From the NCBI RefSeq assembly GCF_020179755.1, contig NZ_JAIUCY010000002.1:310001-374000 (forward strand): a stretch of DNA of 64,000 nucleotides. Reading direction: 5' to 3'. This stretch comes from Herbaspirillum sp. alder98. GTDB taxonomy: Bacteria; Pseudomonadota; Gammaproteobacteria; Burkholderiales; Burkholderiaceae_D. Every line of letters begins with the position of its first letter. Position 1 is the stretch's first letter. The translations under genes and the position numbers were made by a program. Shown piece after piece: positions 28,288-36,986 of this stretch. The notes under the pieces are model-generated. The model had not been told where the DNA came from and did no database searches. It saw only the letters and a program-made list of their open reading frames with translations.

Positions 28288-30462
28288 TCAGAAGTCCACC
28301 TTGGCGCTCAGGCTGAAGGTGCGCGGGTCGCCCGGCTTGATGTAGTTCTCGTACTGGTATTGCCAATAACGCCTGTCCAGCAGGTTGTTGATCCCCGCCC
28401 GGAAGGTGGTGTCGTACTTGCCGATGCGCGTGGCGTAGCTGGCGCCCAGGTTGAACAAGGTAAAGCTCGGCAGCTCGATATTGTTGGCCGCGCCCAGCAT
28501 CGTGTTGCCGGTGTACTTGGCGTCGGCCATCAGCTTCAGGCCCGACACCTGTGGCACCAGATAGGATACCTGCGCGGTGGCCATGTTCTTGGGGGCGCCA
28601 GCCACGCGGTTCCCATTGTAGGCGCCGCCCTTGTCGTACTTGGTGTCCAGCAGCATCAGGCTGGCGCCCAACTGCCACTGCGGGGTCGGCTTGAAGGCCC
28701 CGCCCAGTTCCAGGCCTTGGTAGGTCGACTGGCCATCCTGCACCAACGTATTGTTGGCGGTGTACTCGGCAGCACGCTCGATGCGGAACAGCGCTGCGGT
28801 GGCACTCCAGCGCTCGCGATCTGTCTTGGCGCCGAATTCATATTGCTTACTCTTGAGTGGTTTCAACTGCTGCCCGTAGTTGGATGTGCCCAGCGCAGGC
28901 GTGCCGCCTTGCTCCAGCGACTCCACGTAGCTGCCGTAGATGGTGGTGTTCTGCCACGGCTTGAACATCAGGGCCACCGTCGGGGTCACGGCTGACTTGT
29001 CGTAGCGCGACGTCAGGGCGCCGGCGGTGCTGAAGCTGTCTTGCTGGAATGTGTTGTAACGCGCGCCTGCCAACAGCGACCACTGCTCGGTGAACTTCAG
29101 CGTATCGCTGGCAAATACCGCCTGCTGGGTGATGATGCCCGAATGATAGGTCTGCAGGTCGGTCGAGCTGTCATGCGAATTGGTGTTTTGCGTGTACAGG
29201 TTGCCAGTGCCGATCTGCTGGTAATACTGTGACTTCGAGTAGTCGTTGACCTGCTTCTGCCACGATGCGCCCACCACCAGCTGGTGCTCGACCGGGCCGG
29301 TCTTCACGTTGCCTTCCAGCATTGCCTGCCACTGGTCGAATACGTGGCCCTCGCGCGAATCCGAACGCCAGTCGGTATAGTTGCCCAGCGTATCGGTCAG
29401 GGTAGCGATACCCTCGTTGCGGAAGCGCTTGGAGGTGCTGTGACTGTAGCTGACGTTGGCCTTCCAGTCCGGGTTGATGCGATAGGTCAGGCCGGTCTGG
29501 TAGAGCTGGAAATTGGTGTCCAGGTGCTGGCCGCGGCCGACCAGGTTCTGGTTGCCGCCGCTGATGACCGAGGGCAACCGGTTGCCGGTAAGGCCGCTGG
29601 TGACGATGGAAGGCGTCTGGTCCTCGGAATTGCTGTTTTGCCAGAGGGCATTGAAGTCCCACGTCAGGTCGCGCGTCAGGCGCGCGTCCAGCGCCAGCGA
29701 CACGGCATTGCGGCGGATCTCGCCTTCATTGAAGGTTTCGCCCTGGTCGTGCGTGACGTTGAGGCGATAGCCAAACATCTGGTCGTTGCCGAAGCGCCCG
29801 CCCAGGTCGACATGCTCGCTCCAGATGTTATTGCTGGTGTAACCGACGCTGACGCTGCGTACCGGCGTGTCGCTCGGCTTCTTGGTGACGTAGTTGATCA
29901 GGCCGCCCGGCGTGCCGAATCCATACATGAATCCCGACGATCCCTTGAGCAGGTCAATGCGTTCGAAATGGTCGTACGGCAGCGTGAGACCATAGCTGAG
30001 GAAAGGCTTGCCATCGATGCGAAAGGAATTCTGCCAGTCCGCCGGCAGGCCACGGATGGTGATATACGATGCCCAGGCGCTGTAGCCGCCGCTGTTGTCG
30101 CTGACGGAGGCGTCGCCATAGAAGACATCGCCCAGTTTGAGGATCTGTCTGTCGGCCAGTTCATCGGCGCTTACGCTGGTGGCCGAAAACGGCGTGTCCA
30201 GCAACGAGCGCGAACCGAGCGCGCCGCTGCTGGACTCGGTCTGCAGATGCTGCTTGCCGTCGGCGGCGCCCGACACCGTGACGGTGGGCAATGCCGAGTC
30301 GGCCGACTCTGCATTACCGGCCCTTGTCATATCGGCGGCTTGCGCCATGGCGGCCGTGCTGGCGAGCGCCGGGGTGCCGGCCAGGGTCATGTAGACGAGC
30401 GTTTTGCGAATCGCAAGGAACATGGCGCTTGGTCGCGTCAGAAACTGGTTTGCCTTACTCAA
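28288..30462 (-). CDS. TonB-dependent siderophore receptor (second)
   Basis: A 724-residue outer-membrane receptor with a long signal region (cleavage likely after AAMAQA), a TonB-box-like segment (LPTVTVSG), a plug (DTPFSATSVSADELADRQ, YITIRGLPADWQNSFRIDG, GFMYGFGTPGGLINYVTKKP) and a barrel ending FSLSAKVDF, the usual terminal Phe. It has no STN signalling domain. The start is TTG at 30462 with AGAGGA upstream; an ATG 39 bases further in is an alternative. It is transcribed alone behind a Fur-like motif and converges with the exporter terminator. It differs clearly from the first receptor, so it may take up a different ferric siderophore. Confidence 0.92.
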   Translation of the reverse strand: MSKANQFLTRPSAMFLAIRKTLVYMTLAGTPALASTAAMAQAADMTRAGNAESADSALPTVTVSGAADGKQHLQTESSSGALGSRSLLDTPFSATSVSADELADRQILKLGDVFYGDASVSDNSGGYSAWASYITIRGLPADWQNSFRIDGKPFLSYGLTLPYDHFERIDLLKGSSGFMYGFGTPGGLINYVTKKPSDTPVRSVSVGYTSNNIWSEHVDLGGRFGNDQMFGYRLNVTHDQGETFNEGEIRRNAVSLALDARLTRDLTWDFNALWQNSNSEDQTPSIVTSGLTGNRLPSVISGGNQNLVGRGQHLDTNFQLYQTGLTYRINPDWKANVSYSHSTSKRFRNEGIATLTDTLGNYTDWRSDSREGHVFDQWQAMLEGNVKTGPVEHQLVVGASWQKQVNDYSKSQYYQQIGTGNLYTQNTNSHDSSTDLQTYHSGIITQQAVFASDTLKFTEQWSLLAGARYNTFQQDSFSTAGALTSRYDKSAVTPTVALMFKPWQNTTIYGSYVESLEQGGTPALGTSNYGQQLKPLKSKQYEFGAKTDRERWSATAALFRIERAAEYTANNTLVQDGQSTYQGLELGGAFKPTPQWQLGASLMLLDTKYDKGGAYNGNRVAGAPKNMATAQVSYLVPQVSGLKLMADAKYTGNTMLGAANNIELPSFTLFNLGASYATRIGKYDTTFRAGINNLLDRRYWQYQYENYIKPGDPRTFSLSAKVDF

Positions 30463-30503
30463 GTTCGATCCTCTTTATCAAAATATAAATGTAAATAAAT
30501 GCA

Positions 30504-30523
30504 AATGAAAACTATTCGTATTT
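30504..30523. promoter_or_regulatory. Fur-like site before the second receptor gene
   Basis: AATGAAAACTATTCGTATTT lies 42 bases upstream of the receptor start. It matches 15 of 20 bases of the site at 26219-26238 and about 11 of 19 of the classical Fur consensus. The surrounding sequence is strikingly AT-rich, as expected for a promoter. Confidence 0.55.
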
Positions 30524-30646
30524 ATATTTTAATGGGTATGCCGAGAAAATAAAATCAGACTTACAAAGACTGTCGAGTGGCAGTGCAAACGATGATGTAT
30601 CGGCGAGCCTTTCGGTAAGGCGATGGCGGCGACGGCGTTGTCGGCG

Positions 30647-32923
30647 TCACGCCTGATCCTGCATCTGCCACCAGGCCGGTAGCAGCGCCTGTATCTCGGG
30701 CCGGGCAAAGCGATCATCGATCAACCACACGGTGCCGCGATCCTGTTCGGTGCGAATCACCCGACCGGCCGCCTGCACCACCTTCTGCATACCGGGATAA
30801 AGATAGGTGTAGTCATAGCCGGCACCGAACATGTCATCCATGCGCTGGCGCAACTGCTCGTTGACGGGATTGAGCTGCGGCAAGCCGAGCGTGGCGACAA
30901 AGGCGCCGATGAGGCGCTCGCCCGGCAGGTCGACGCCTTCGCCGAACGAGCCGCCCAGCACGGCAAACCCCACGCCGCGGCCACCGATGCTGAAACGGGC
31001 CAGGAAGTCCGCCCGCTCGGATTCGCTCATGCGGCGCGACTGACGCCAGGTAGGGATGTCGGGATGATCGCGCTCGAACTGTTGCAGCGCCTGCTGCAGG
31101 TAATCGAAGCTCGAAAAGAACGCCAGGTAGTTGCCGGGCCGCTCACCGAACTGACGCGCCATCAGTGACGAAATCGGGGCCAGCGACGCAGCCCGGCCTT
31201 GCCACCGGGTCGAGATGCCGTGCGCCACATGGACCTCGAGCTGGCTGGCGGTGAAGGGTGAGGCGACATCGACCCAGGCGGTCGTCGCCGGCAGCCCCAG
31301 CAGGTCGGCGAAGTAATGCCAGGGGCTGAGCGTGGCCGAGAACAGCGTGCTGGAATGGGCAAATTCGAAGCGTGGTCCGAGAAACGGCGCCGGCGCTACA
31401 TTGCGTATGCACAGCACGGTGTTGCGCAAATCTTCCCGCGTCAGGTCGAACAGCGAATGGGGGCCGAACGACTCGGCCAGACGAGCGAAGGTCATCGCGT
31501 CGAAATAGAAATCGCGCAGCGCCGGCTCAAGCGGGACGGCGCTGTCAGTCAGGTGCTCGGTGATGCTGCTGACTGCCGTGGCGAGCGCATCGGTGAATTT
31601 TGGCGGCGGCTTTTCCAGCACCTGATAGGGCAGCGGTGCGTCCTTGCCTGCTGCGGTCCAGGCCCGGCCCAGTTTTTCCAGCGCCTTTTTCACCAGCGGC
31701 GGCGCCATCGCCTGGGCGGCGCGCAGGTCGGCCCGATCCAGCTCGGCGCTATACATGCTGCGCGCCCGCGACACCAGGTTATGAGCCTCATCGGCCAGCA
31801 CGCTGACGCGCCAGTCATTGGCCTGGGCCAGGCCGTACAACATGGCGCCGCTGTCGAACCAATAGTTGTAGTCGCCCACTACCACGTCGCTCCAGCGGGT
31901 CATCTCGATGCCCAGGTAATAAGGGCAGACGCTGTGCGCCAGTCCGATCGCGCGCAGGGTGGGACGGTCGAGCAACGCTGCATCCAGGCAGGCCGCACGG
32001 GCCCCGGGCAAACGGTCGTAGAAACCCTGCGCCAATGGACAGGAGTCGCCTCGGCACATCCGGTCAGGATATTCGCAGGCCTTGTCGCGGGCAGACAATT
32101 CCAGCACCCGCAATGCCATGCCGTCATCGGCCTTCAGGGTGGCGGCGGCATCGAGCGCCAGTTGCCGCCCCGGGGTCTTGGCCGCCAGGAAAAACACCTT
32201 GTCGATGCCATGCCGGGGCGCCGCCTTGAGCGCCGGGAACAGCGTGCCCAGGGTCTTGCCGATGCCGGTCGGCGCCTGCGCCAGCAAACCGCGCCCGCTG
32301 GCATTGGCCCGGAATACCGCTTCGGCCAGTTCCCTTTGTCCGGGTCGAAAGTCGCCATGCGGAAACCGCATCGCATCCAGCGCGGCGTCGCGCGCAGCGC
32401 GGTGCGCCAGTTCCTGCTCGGCCCAGGCGTGGAAGCGATCACATTGCTCGGCGAAGAGGGTCGCCAGCTCGGCGCGCGTGCGCAGTTCGGTGAAGGCGGT
32501 TTCCTGCTGGTTGCCGATGTTGAAGTAGATCAGGGACAGGTTGACCTGCTCCAGGCCCAGCGCCTGGCACAGCAGATGGCCATACACCCGCAACTGGGCC
32601 CAGTGCAGATGGCGGTGGTTGTCAGGGATGCTGGAAAGTTGACCCCGGTAGGTCTTGACCTCTTCGAGCACATTGCCGTCGGGATCATAGCCATCGGCGC
32701 GTCCGCGCACGTGCAGCGAACCATGATCGCCTGCCAGCGGCAGCTCGCTGCGGTAGCTTTCGCCGCGCCGGGCCGCCACCACGGCGTGGCCCTGGATGCC
32801 TTGCTGGGCAGTAGGCGAAGGGGTGAAGCGCAGGTCGAGGTCGCCCTGGCGGGCGGTGAAATCACATAAGGCACGTACCGCCACCGTGAAGCGACGAGCG
32901 GGGGCCAGCGGCGGTTCGATCAT
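30647..32923 (-). CDS. DinG/XPD-type Fe-S helicase with N-terminal PD-(D/E)xK nuclease-like domain
   Basis: A 758-residue protein starting at the ATG at 32923, which overlaps the stop of the upstream VRR-NUC gene by ATGA. Residues 1-150 carry a Cas4/RecB-like nuclease signature (GRADGY with D77, then EEVK at 87-90). The helicase follows: Walker A PTGIGKT at 218-224, four Cys at 283, 290, 295 and 333 spaced like the Fe-S cluster of XPD/DinG, DEAH at 378-381, and C-terminal motifs (SATLSPWHYF, GGSFGEGVDLPG, QAAGRVIR). The family unwinds forked or damaged DNA. Together with the coupled nuclease and the LexA box upstream, it looks like an SOS-induced repair operon, probably for crosslinks. That role is inferred. 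Confidence 0.9.
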   Translation of the reverse strand: MIEPPLAPARRFTVAVRALCDFTARQGDLDLRFTPSPTAQQGIQGHAVVAARRGESYRSELPLAGDHGSLHVRGRADGYDPDGNVLEEVKTYRGQLSSIPDNHRHLHWAQLRVYGHLLCQALGLEQVNLSLIYFNIGNQQETAFTELRTRAELATLFAEQCDRFHAWAEQELAHRAARDAALDAMRFPHGDFRPGQRELAEAVFRANASGRGLLAQAPTGIGKTLGTLFPALKAAPRHGIDKVFFLAAKTPGRQLALDAAATLKADDGMALRVLELSARDKACEYPDRMCRGDSCPLAQGFYDRLPGARAACLDAALLDRPTLRAIGLAHSVCPYYLGIEMTRWSDVVVGDYNYWFDSGAMLYGLAQANDWRVSVLADEAHNLVSRARSMYSAELDRADLRAAQAMAPPLVKKALEKLGRAWTAAGKDAPLPYQVLEKPPPKFTDALATAVSSITEHLTDSAVPLEPALRDFYFDAMTFARLAESFGPHSLFDLTREDLRNTVLCIRNVAPAPFLGPRFEFAHSSTLFSATLSPWHYFADLLGLPATTAWVDVASPFTASQLEVHVAHGISTRWQGRAASLAPISSLMARQFGERPGNYLAFFSSFDYLQQALQQFERDHPDIPTWRQSRRMSESERADFLARFSIGGRGVGFAVLGGSFGEGVDLPGERLIGAFVATLGLPQLNPVNEQLRQRMDDMFGAGYDYTYLYPGMQKVVQAAGRVIRTEQDRGTVWLIDDRFARPEIQALLPAWWQMQDQA

Positions 32924-34581
32924 GCTGCGGCCCGTTGCCATTGCAGGTAGCACACCGTGACCGGCATGTTGTGCCGGGCGCAATAGTCTATCCAGCGCAA
33001 CTGGTTGTCCTGCAGGCGGTCGCCCGGGCCCTTGACCTCGATCATGCGGTAGCGTTTTTCCTGCGGCCAGAACTGGATCAGGTCGGGAAAGCCGGAACGG
33101 TTCTCGCGCACGTCCTGCAGTATCCGCTGGCACCACAGTTTCAGGTGCGCGGCGGGAATGCAATCAAGCGCCAGTTCGATGAGCTCGTGGCCGACATGGT
33201 CCCAGGCCACGAAGGGCGATTGCAGGCCGCTCTTCTGGTGGAAGGTCTGCAGGATGGCTTCACGGTAGCCGTCGTGGTCCAGCAGCGCCAGGCAATCGTC
33301 GAATTCGTCGCGGCGGCGGGCGTGGAAGTCTGCGCGGTAGAGATCGGCCGGCCCGCGATGGAATGGATGAAAGAAGGCGCCAGGGATGGCGGCGAACACG
33401 GCGCGCCAGCACAGCAGGCCGAACAAGGCATTGGCGAGCGTATTTTCGACGTAGAAGACCGGCGCCTCGTCGCGCCACAGGTGCTCCAGCACCGCGCCTT
33501 CGACGCGCAGGCCGGGGCGATCGGGCAAGGCCAGGTCGATCCGCTCGACGGGTGTGGCGCGCCTGCCTGCGATGGCGGGATGCCCCAGCTTGCGCGCCAG
33601 GCGCGGGGCGATGCGCAGCAGTTGCTGGCGCTCGGCTTCGCTTTCGGGGGCGGCACGGGCGGTTTCCAGCAGGGTGAAGGCTTGCTCGAACTTCTGGTCT
33701 TTTTCCAGCACGCGGATGGCGCGGCCACGCGCGCCCGGATGGCCGCAGGCGGCATAGACGGCGTGGGCCTGATGCCAGTCCTGCTCCTTTTCGAACGCCT
33801 GCCCGAGCTGGAACATCAGCCGTTCGCGCCGGCTATCCAGCCACGGATTACCGACGCCGCCGACCGGCATGGCCGTGGCCAGGTCCGGCAGGATAGCGGC
33901 GGCGGCCTCGCCGGCGTGGTAACGCTCCTTGCAGGCATGCAGGCGCAGGTAGTGATCGATGTCGGCCCGATGGCGAAACCCCCGTGAATCGGGTGAAAAC
34001 TCGACCCGCTCATAGCGGAAGGTGCCGAGGTCGGCCAGCACGAATTCGGACCAGTCCTGGTTCAGGTTGCCGAAGAAGATCAGGCGCAGACGGTCACACA
34101 GGGGTTGTGCCAGCAGTCGCAGCGCGGTGTCGTTGGTCGCGGGCGCCCATTGCGAGAAAGCACGCGCCTCGGCGTGGGCCGGGTCCAGCCGCAGCGCATC
34201 CAGCTGTGCCGACTTGCGGGCCGATTTCAGTGGCGCTGGCAGCTGGAACGCCTGCACCAGCTCCGGTTTGAGCAGCAACGCGGCCAGTTCGTCCAGGCAG
34301 AGGGCCGGATCGTGTCCGACCCAGTGCGCGGGCAGGGCGCCGGCCGCCGCCAGCGGACAGCCTATCTCGGGATAGTCGAGCTTGCTGGCACGAAACAGGG
34401 TGCCGCGCCGCATCATCATGCGCACGAACAAGGCGCGCGCCGCTTGCGGCAAGGCGGGGAACGTGGCGATGAAGTCGGTTTCTTCGGCAATCAGGAGGTC
34501 TGCGTAGCGCTGGCTGATCCAGTCCAGCGCGCGCTGGAAGTTGGTCAGGTAATAAAAAGCGTGGGGTGGTGGTGCGAGCAT
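32920..34581 (-). CDS. FAN1-like VRR-NUC domain nuclease
   Basis: A protein of about 553 residues. The C-terminal VRR-NUC domain (about 470-550) has the nuclease motif SGFPDLIQFWP followed by RMIEVKGPGDRLQDNQ. The long helical region before it (HYHAGE-like ACKERYHAGEAA near 215, ERLMFQLGQAFEKEQDWHQA near 250) matches bacterial FAN1, a structure-specific 5'-flap endonuclease and exonuclease that acts on interstrand crosslinks. The ATG at 34581 is preceded in frame by TTG at 34587; neither has a good ribosome-binding site, so the leader is very short. A near-consensus LexA operator ends 10-16 bases upstream. It is coupled to the helicase gene by a 4-base overlap. Confidence 0.9.
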   Translation of the reverse strand: MLAPPPHAFYYLTNFQRALDWISQRYADLLIAEETDFIATFPALPQAARALFVRMMMRRGTLFRASKLDYPEIGCPLAAAGALPAHWVGHDPALCLDELAALLLKPELVQAFQLPAPLKSARKSAQLDALRLDPAHAEARAFSQWAPATNDTALRLLAQPLCDRLRLIFFGNLNQDWSEFVLADLGTFRYERVEFSPDSRGFRHRADIDHYLRLHACKERYHAGEAAAAILPDLATAMPVGGVGNPWLDSRRERLMFQLGQAFEKEQDWHQAHAVYAACGHPGARGRAIRVLEKDQKFEQAFTLLETARAAPESEAERQQLLRIAPRLARKLGHPAIAGRRATPVERIDLALPDRPGLRVEGAVLEHLWRDEAPVFYVENTLANALFGLLCWRAVFAAIPGAFFHPFHRGPADLYRADFHARRRDEFDDCLALLDHDGYREAILQTFHQKSGLQSPFVAWDHVGHELIELALDCIPAAHLKLWCQRILQDVRENRSGFPDLIQFWPQEKRYRMIEVKGPGDRLQDNQLRWIDYCARHNMPVTVCYLQWQRAAA

Positions 34582-34596
34582 CGCCAAAGCATCGAT

Positions 34597-34616
34597 AACT
34601 GTGTTTTTGTACAGTA
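34597..34616. promoter_or_regulatory. LexA (SOS) box upstream of the FAN1-helicase operon
   Basis: AACTGTGTTTTTGTACAGTA contains the exact CTGT-N8-ACAG core and an AT-rich middle, close to the proteobacterial SOS consensus TACTGTATATATATACAGTA. It sits immediately before the nuclease start codon, where it would overlap the promoter. Confidence 0.8.
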
Positions 34617-34656
34617 TATCGATGTTTTACGATTGCCGCCCAAAACGGTTTGGTGG

Positions 34657-35043
34657 TTACGCCGTCATCACGAATTCAACCGTGACCTGCGGCGCTGGTG
34701 TAACGAACAACTGCAGCTCCGACTGCGGCCCCAACGGGCTCACGCGGCACGGCATCTGGTGCTGGCGCAGTCGGTGCAGCAACTGCTGCCACTCGGCGGC
34801 GTTGCCGACCCGTAGCGCCAGGTGGTCGATACGGGGCGATGGCCGGTCGCCGGAGCGTTCACTATCGCCTGGCGTATCGGGGCGCTCGATCAGGTGCAGC
34901 ACCGGACGTTGCTCCAGATACAACCAATGCCCACGCACACCGAAGGCTGGCCGTTCGCCTTCCTGCAGGCCGGAGATGTCGACGAAGAAATTGCGCAGCG
35001 ACGTGCAGTCGGGGGCCACGATGGTGACGTGATCGAGTCGCAT
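34657..35043 (-). CDS. VOC (glyoxalase/bleomycin resistance) family protein
   Basis: A small metalloenzyme-fold protein of 128 residues, starting MRLDHVTIVAPD at the ATG at 35043, which has AAGGA 4 bases upstream. It shows the paired beta-alpha-beta-beta-beta pattern: LRNFFVDISG, WLYLEQRPVLHLIE, then RIDHLALRVGNAAEWQQLLHR and VTVEFVMT. The likely metal ligands are His4, Glu near 59-63, His in the second half, and the terminal Glu. Substrate cannot be told from sequence. It lies 7 bp after the SDR gene and is the last member of the OYE-SDR-VOC operon, suggesting detoxification or turnover of a small reactive carbonyl or aromatic. Confidence 0.82.
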   Translation of the reverse strand: MRLDHVTIVAPDCTSLRNFFVDISGLQEGERPAFGVRGHWLYLEQRPVLHLIERPDTPGDSERSGDRPSPRIDHLALRVGNAAEWQQLLHRLRQHQMPCRVSPLGPQSELQLFVTPAPQVTVEFVMTA

Positions 35044-35050
35044 GATGTCC

Positions 35051-35746
35051 TTATAACAAGCCGCCGCCATCGACATCGACCACGCTGCCGGTCATGAAGC
35101 CGTTCTGCATCAGCATCAGGTAGGCCTGCGCCAGGTCGCTGCCCTGGCCGACGCGTCCTACCGGCAGGCCGGGACCGACACGTGCGGCCATGGCGCGCCG
35201 ATCGGCCTCGCTCATGTCGCCCCACATGCCGCTCTCCACCATGCCCGGACTGATGACGTTCACGCGCAGTGGTGCCAGTTCCTTGGCGAGCGTCTTGGCC
35301 ATGATTTCGGTGGCGGCATTCATGCTTGCCTTGATCAGGCCGCCCGGCACCGCCTTGCGGGCCAGAAGGCCCGAGGTGAGCGTGATCGATCCGGCACGGT
35401 TGATGCTGCCGAGGGCACGCTGGGCCACGCGCATCTGGCCAAAGAACTTGATATTGAAGGCGGCGATGGCGTCGTCGATGTTCAGGTCCGACAGCCTGGC
35501 CGATGCAATCACCGGGCCGGCCGTGACCACCAGATGGTCGAACGGGCCGATGCTGTCGAACAGGGCCGCGACCGAGGCATCGTTGCCGATATCGACTTGT
35601 GTCGTGGTGATCGATGCCGGGAAGTTGGCCGATGCCTGGCGGCGTCCTGCCGCAATCACCCGCGCACCCGCCGCTGCGGCCTGTTCGGCCACTGCGCGGC
35701 CGATGCCGGACAAACCACCGATGACGACGACTGTACTGTTTTTCAT
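35051..35746 (-). CDS. short-chain dehydrogenase/reductase
   Basis: A 231-residue SDR starting at the ATG at 35746; a longer upstream reading is out of character with the family. The cofactor motif is GGLSGIGRAVAEQ (TGxxxGxG variant), with AAGRR after strand 2 suggesting NADP(H). The usual YxxxK site is not intact: after SITLTSGLLAR comes KAVPGGLIKASMNAATE, where the Tyr position is occupied by Gly or Leu and the Lys is kept. Loss of the catalytic Tyr is seen in some SDR subgroups and makes the reaction uncertain. It lies 23 bp after the OYE reductase gene and 7 bp before the VOC gene. Confidence 0.86.
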   Translation of the reverse strand: MKNSTVVVIGGLSGIGRAVAEQAAAAGARVIAAGRRQASANFPASITTTQVDIGNDASVAALFDSIGPFDHLVVTAGPVIASARLSDLNIDDAIAAFNIKFFGQMRVAQRALGSINRAGSITLTSGLLARKAVPGGLIKASMNAATEIMAKTLAKELAPLRVNVISPGMVESGMWGDMSEADRRAMAARVGPGLPVGRVGQGSDLAQAYLMLMQNGFMTGSVVDVDGGGLL

Positions 35747-35769
35747 GATTGCTCTCCTGTGTGATGGGT

Positions 35770-36885
35770 TCAGGCTGCCGCTGCTGCCGGCAGCGCGGGA
35801 TAGTCGGTATAACCGCGTGCGGTGCCGCCGAACAGCGTGCTGCCGTCGAACTCGGCCAGTGGCAGGCCTGCGGTCAGGCGGCGCACGAAGTCGGGATTGG
35901 CGACAAAGGGGCGACCGAACGCCACCAGATCGGCATAACCATGTTCGAGCACCCACTCGGCGCGGGCCTTGTTGTAATTTCCGGCGACGATGATGGGGCC
36001 GGCGAAACGGGCGCGCAGTTGCTGGCGGAAGGTCTCGGTAATTTCTGGGGCGTCATCCCAGTCGGCTTCCACCAGATGCAGGTAGGCAACACCTCGTTCG
36101 TGCAGGAAAGCAGCCGCATCCAGGATGGTCGGCAGGATGTCGGGGCAATCCATGCCGCGTGCCGTCAGGAACGGCGCCAGCCGGATCGCAGTGCGCTGCG
36201 CGCCGATTTCACCGGCAACGGCATCGACCACTTCTTTCAGAAAACGTAGCCGGTTCTCGCGGCTGCCGCCGTATTCGTCATCGCGCACATTGGAGGTGGT
36301 GCGCAGGAACTGATCGATCAGGTAGCCGTTGGCGCCATGGATCTCGACCCCGTCGAATCCGGCATCCATGGCATTGCGGGCGGCATGTCGGAAGTCATTG
36401 ACGATGGCGGCAATCTCGCTGCGTTCCAGTGCGCGCGGCGTCGGGCTGTCGACCATCGCGCCGATGCCGGTGGCGGCGTCGACCTTCCAGATCTGACCCT
36501 CGAACGGCACCGCGGAGGGGGCCACAGGCAATGCACCGTCGTGGAAGTCGGGATGCGACATGCGGCCTACGTGCCACAGTTGCAGGAAGATGCGGCCATC
36601 GGCCTGGTGGACTGCATCGGTGACCAGGCGCCAGCCTTGCACCTGCGCCTGGCTGTAGATGCCGGGCGTAAATGAATAGCCCTTGCCCTGCGGCGAGATC
36701 TGCGCGGCTTCGGTGACGATCAGCGCCGCTGATGCGCGCTGGGCGTAGTAGGTGGCGTTAAGAGCATTGGGCACGTCGCCCGGTTGGGTGCTGCGGGCGC
36801 GTGTCATCGGCGCCATGACGATCCGGTGTGGCAGCGGGGTGCCGCCGAGGGTCAAGGGGGCCAGCAGGGGTGAGGTCGGTTGCAT
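35770..36885 (-). CDS. Old Yellow Enzyme family alkene reductase
   Basis: A 371-residue FMN-dependent ene-reductase of the NemA/XenB class. Visible motifs are VMAPMTRARS (FMN contact), EAAQISPQGKGY, LQLWHVGRMSHP, FDGVEIHGANGYLIDQFLR (the H-x-x-N pair that binds the substrate carbonyl or nitro oxygen), YGGSRENRLRF, and GRPFVANPD near the FMN phosphate. These enzymes reduce activated C=C bonds, quinones and nitro compounds. It heads a three-gene operon with an SDR and a VOC protein and is divergent from a LysR regulator across a roughly 100-bp region with an inverted repeat. Confidence 0.93.
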   Translation of the reverse strand: MQPTSPLLAPLTLGGTPLPHRIVMAPMTRARSTQPGDVPNALNATYYAQRASAALIVTEAAQISPQGKGYSFTPGIYSQAQVQGWRLVTDAVHQADGRIFLQLWHVGRMSHPDFHDGALPVAPSAVPFEGQIWKVDAATGIGAMVDSPTPRALERSEIAAIVNDFRHAARNAMDAGFDGVEIHGANGYLIDQFLRTTSNVRDDEYGGSRENRLRFLKEVVDAVAGEIGAQRTAIRLAPFLTARGMDCPDILPTILDAAAFLHERGVAYLHLVEADWDDAPEITETFRQQLRARFAGPIIVAGNYNKARAEWVLEHGYADLVAFGRPFVANPDFVRRLTAGLPLAEFDGSTLFGGTARGYTDYPALPAAAAA

Positions 36886-36938
36886 GGAAGACTCCTTAAA
36901 TGTGGTTGACTGGAGCCATTATGCGAATGACGCTCTGA

Positions 36939-36974
36939 TTTGATAATTGAGCTAGTATTTGAATCATTATCAAA
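36939..36974. promoter_or_regulatory. inverted repeat in the OYE/LysR divergent promoter
   Basis: TTTGATAAT and ATTATCAAA form a perfect 9-base inverted repeat separated by 18 bases, ending 12 bases before the LysR start codon. Its position suits autoregulation by the LysR protein and control of the reductase operon. Confidence 0.5.
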
Positions 36975-36986
36975 ATAAACAAAATA

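Noticed and set aside
28246..30498. Long + strand frames opposite the second receptor (249 and 404 codons)
   Set aside because: They lie wholly antisense to a clear TonB receptor and show no motif.
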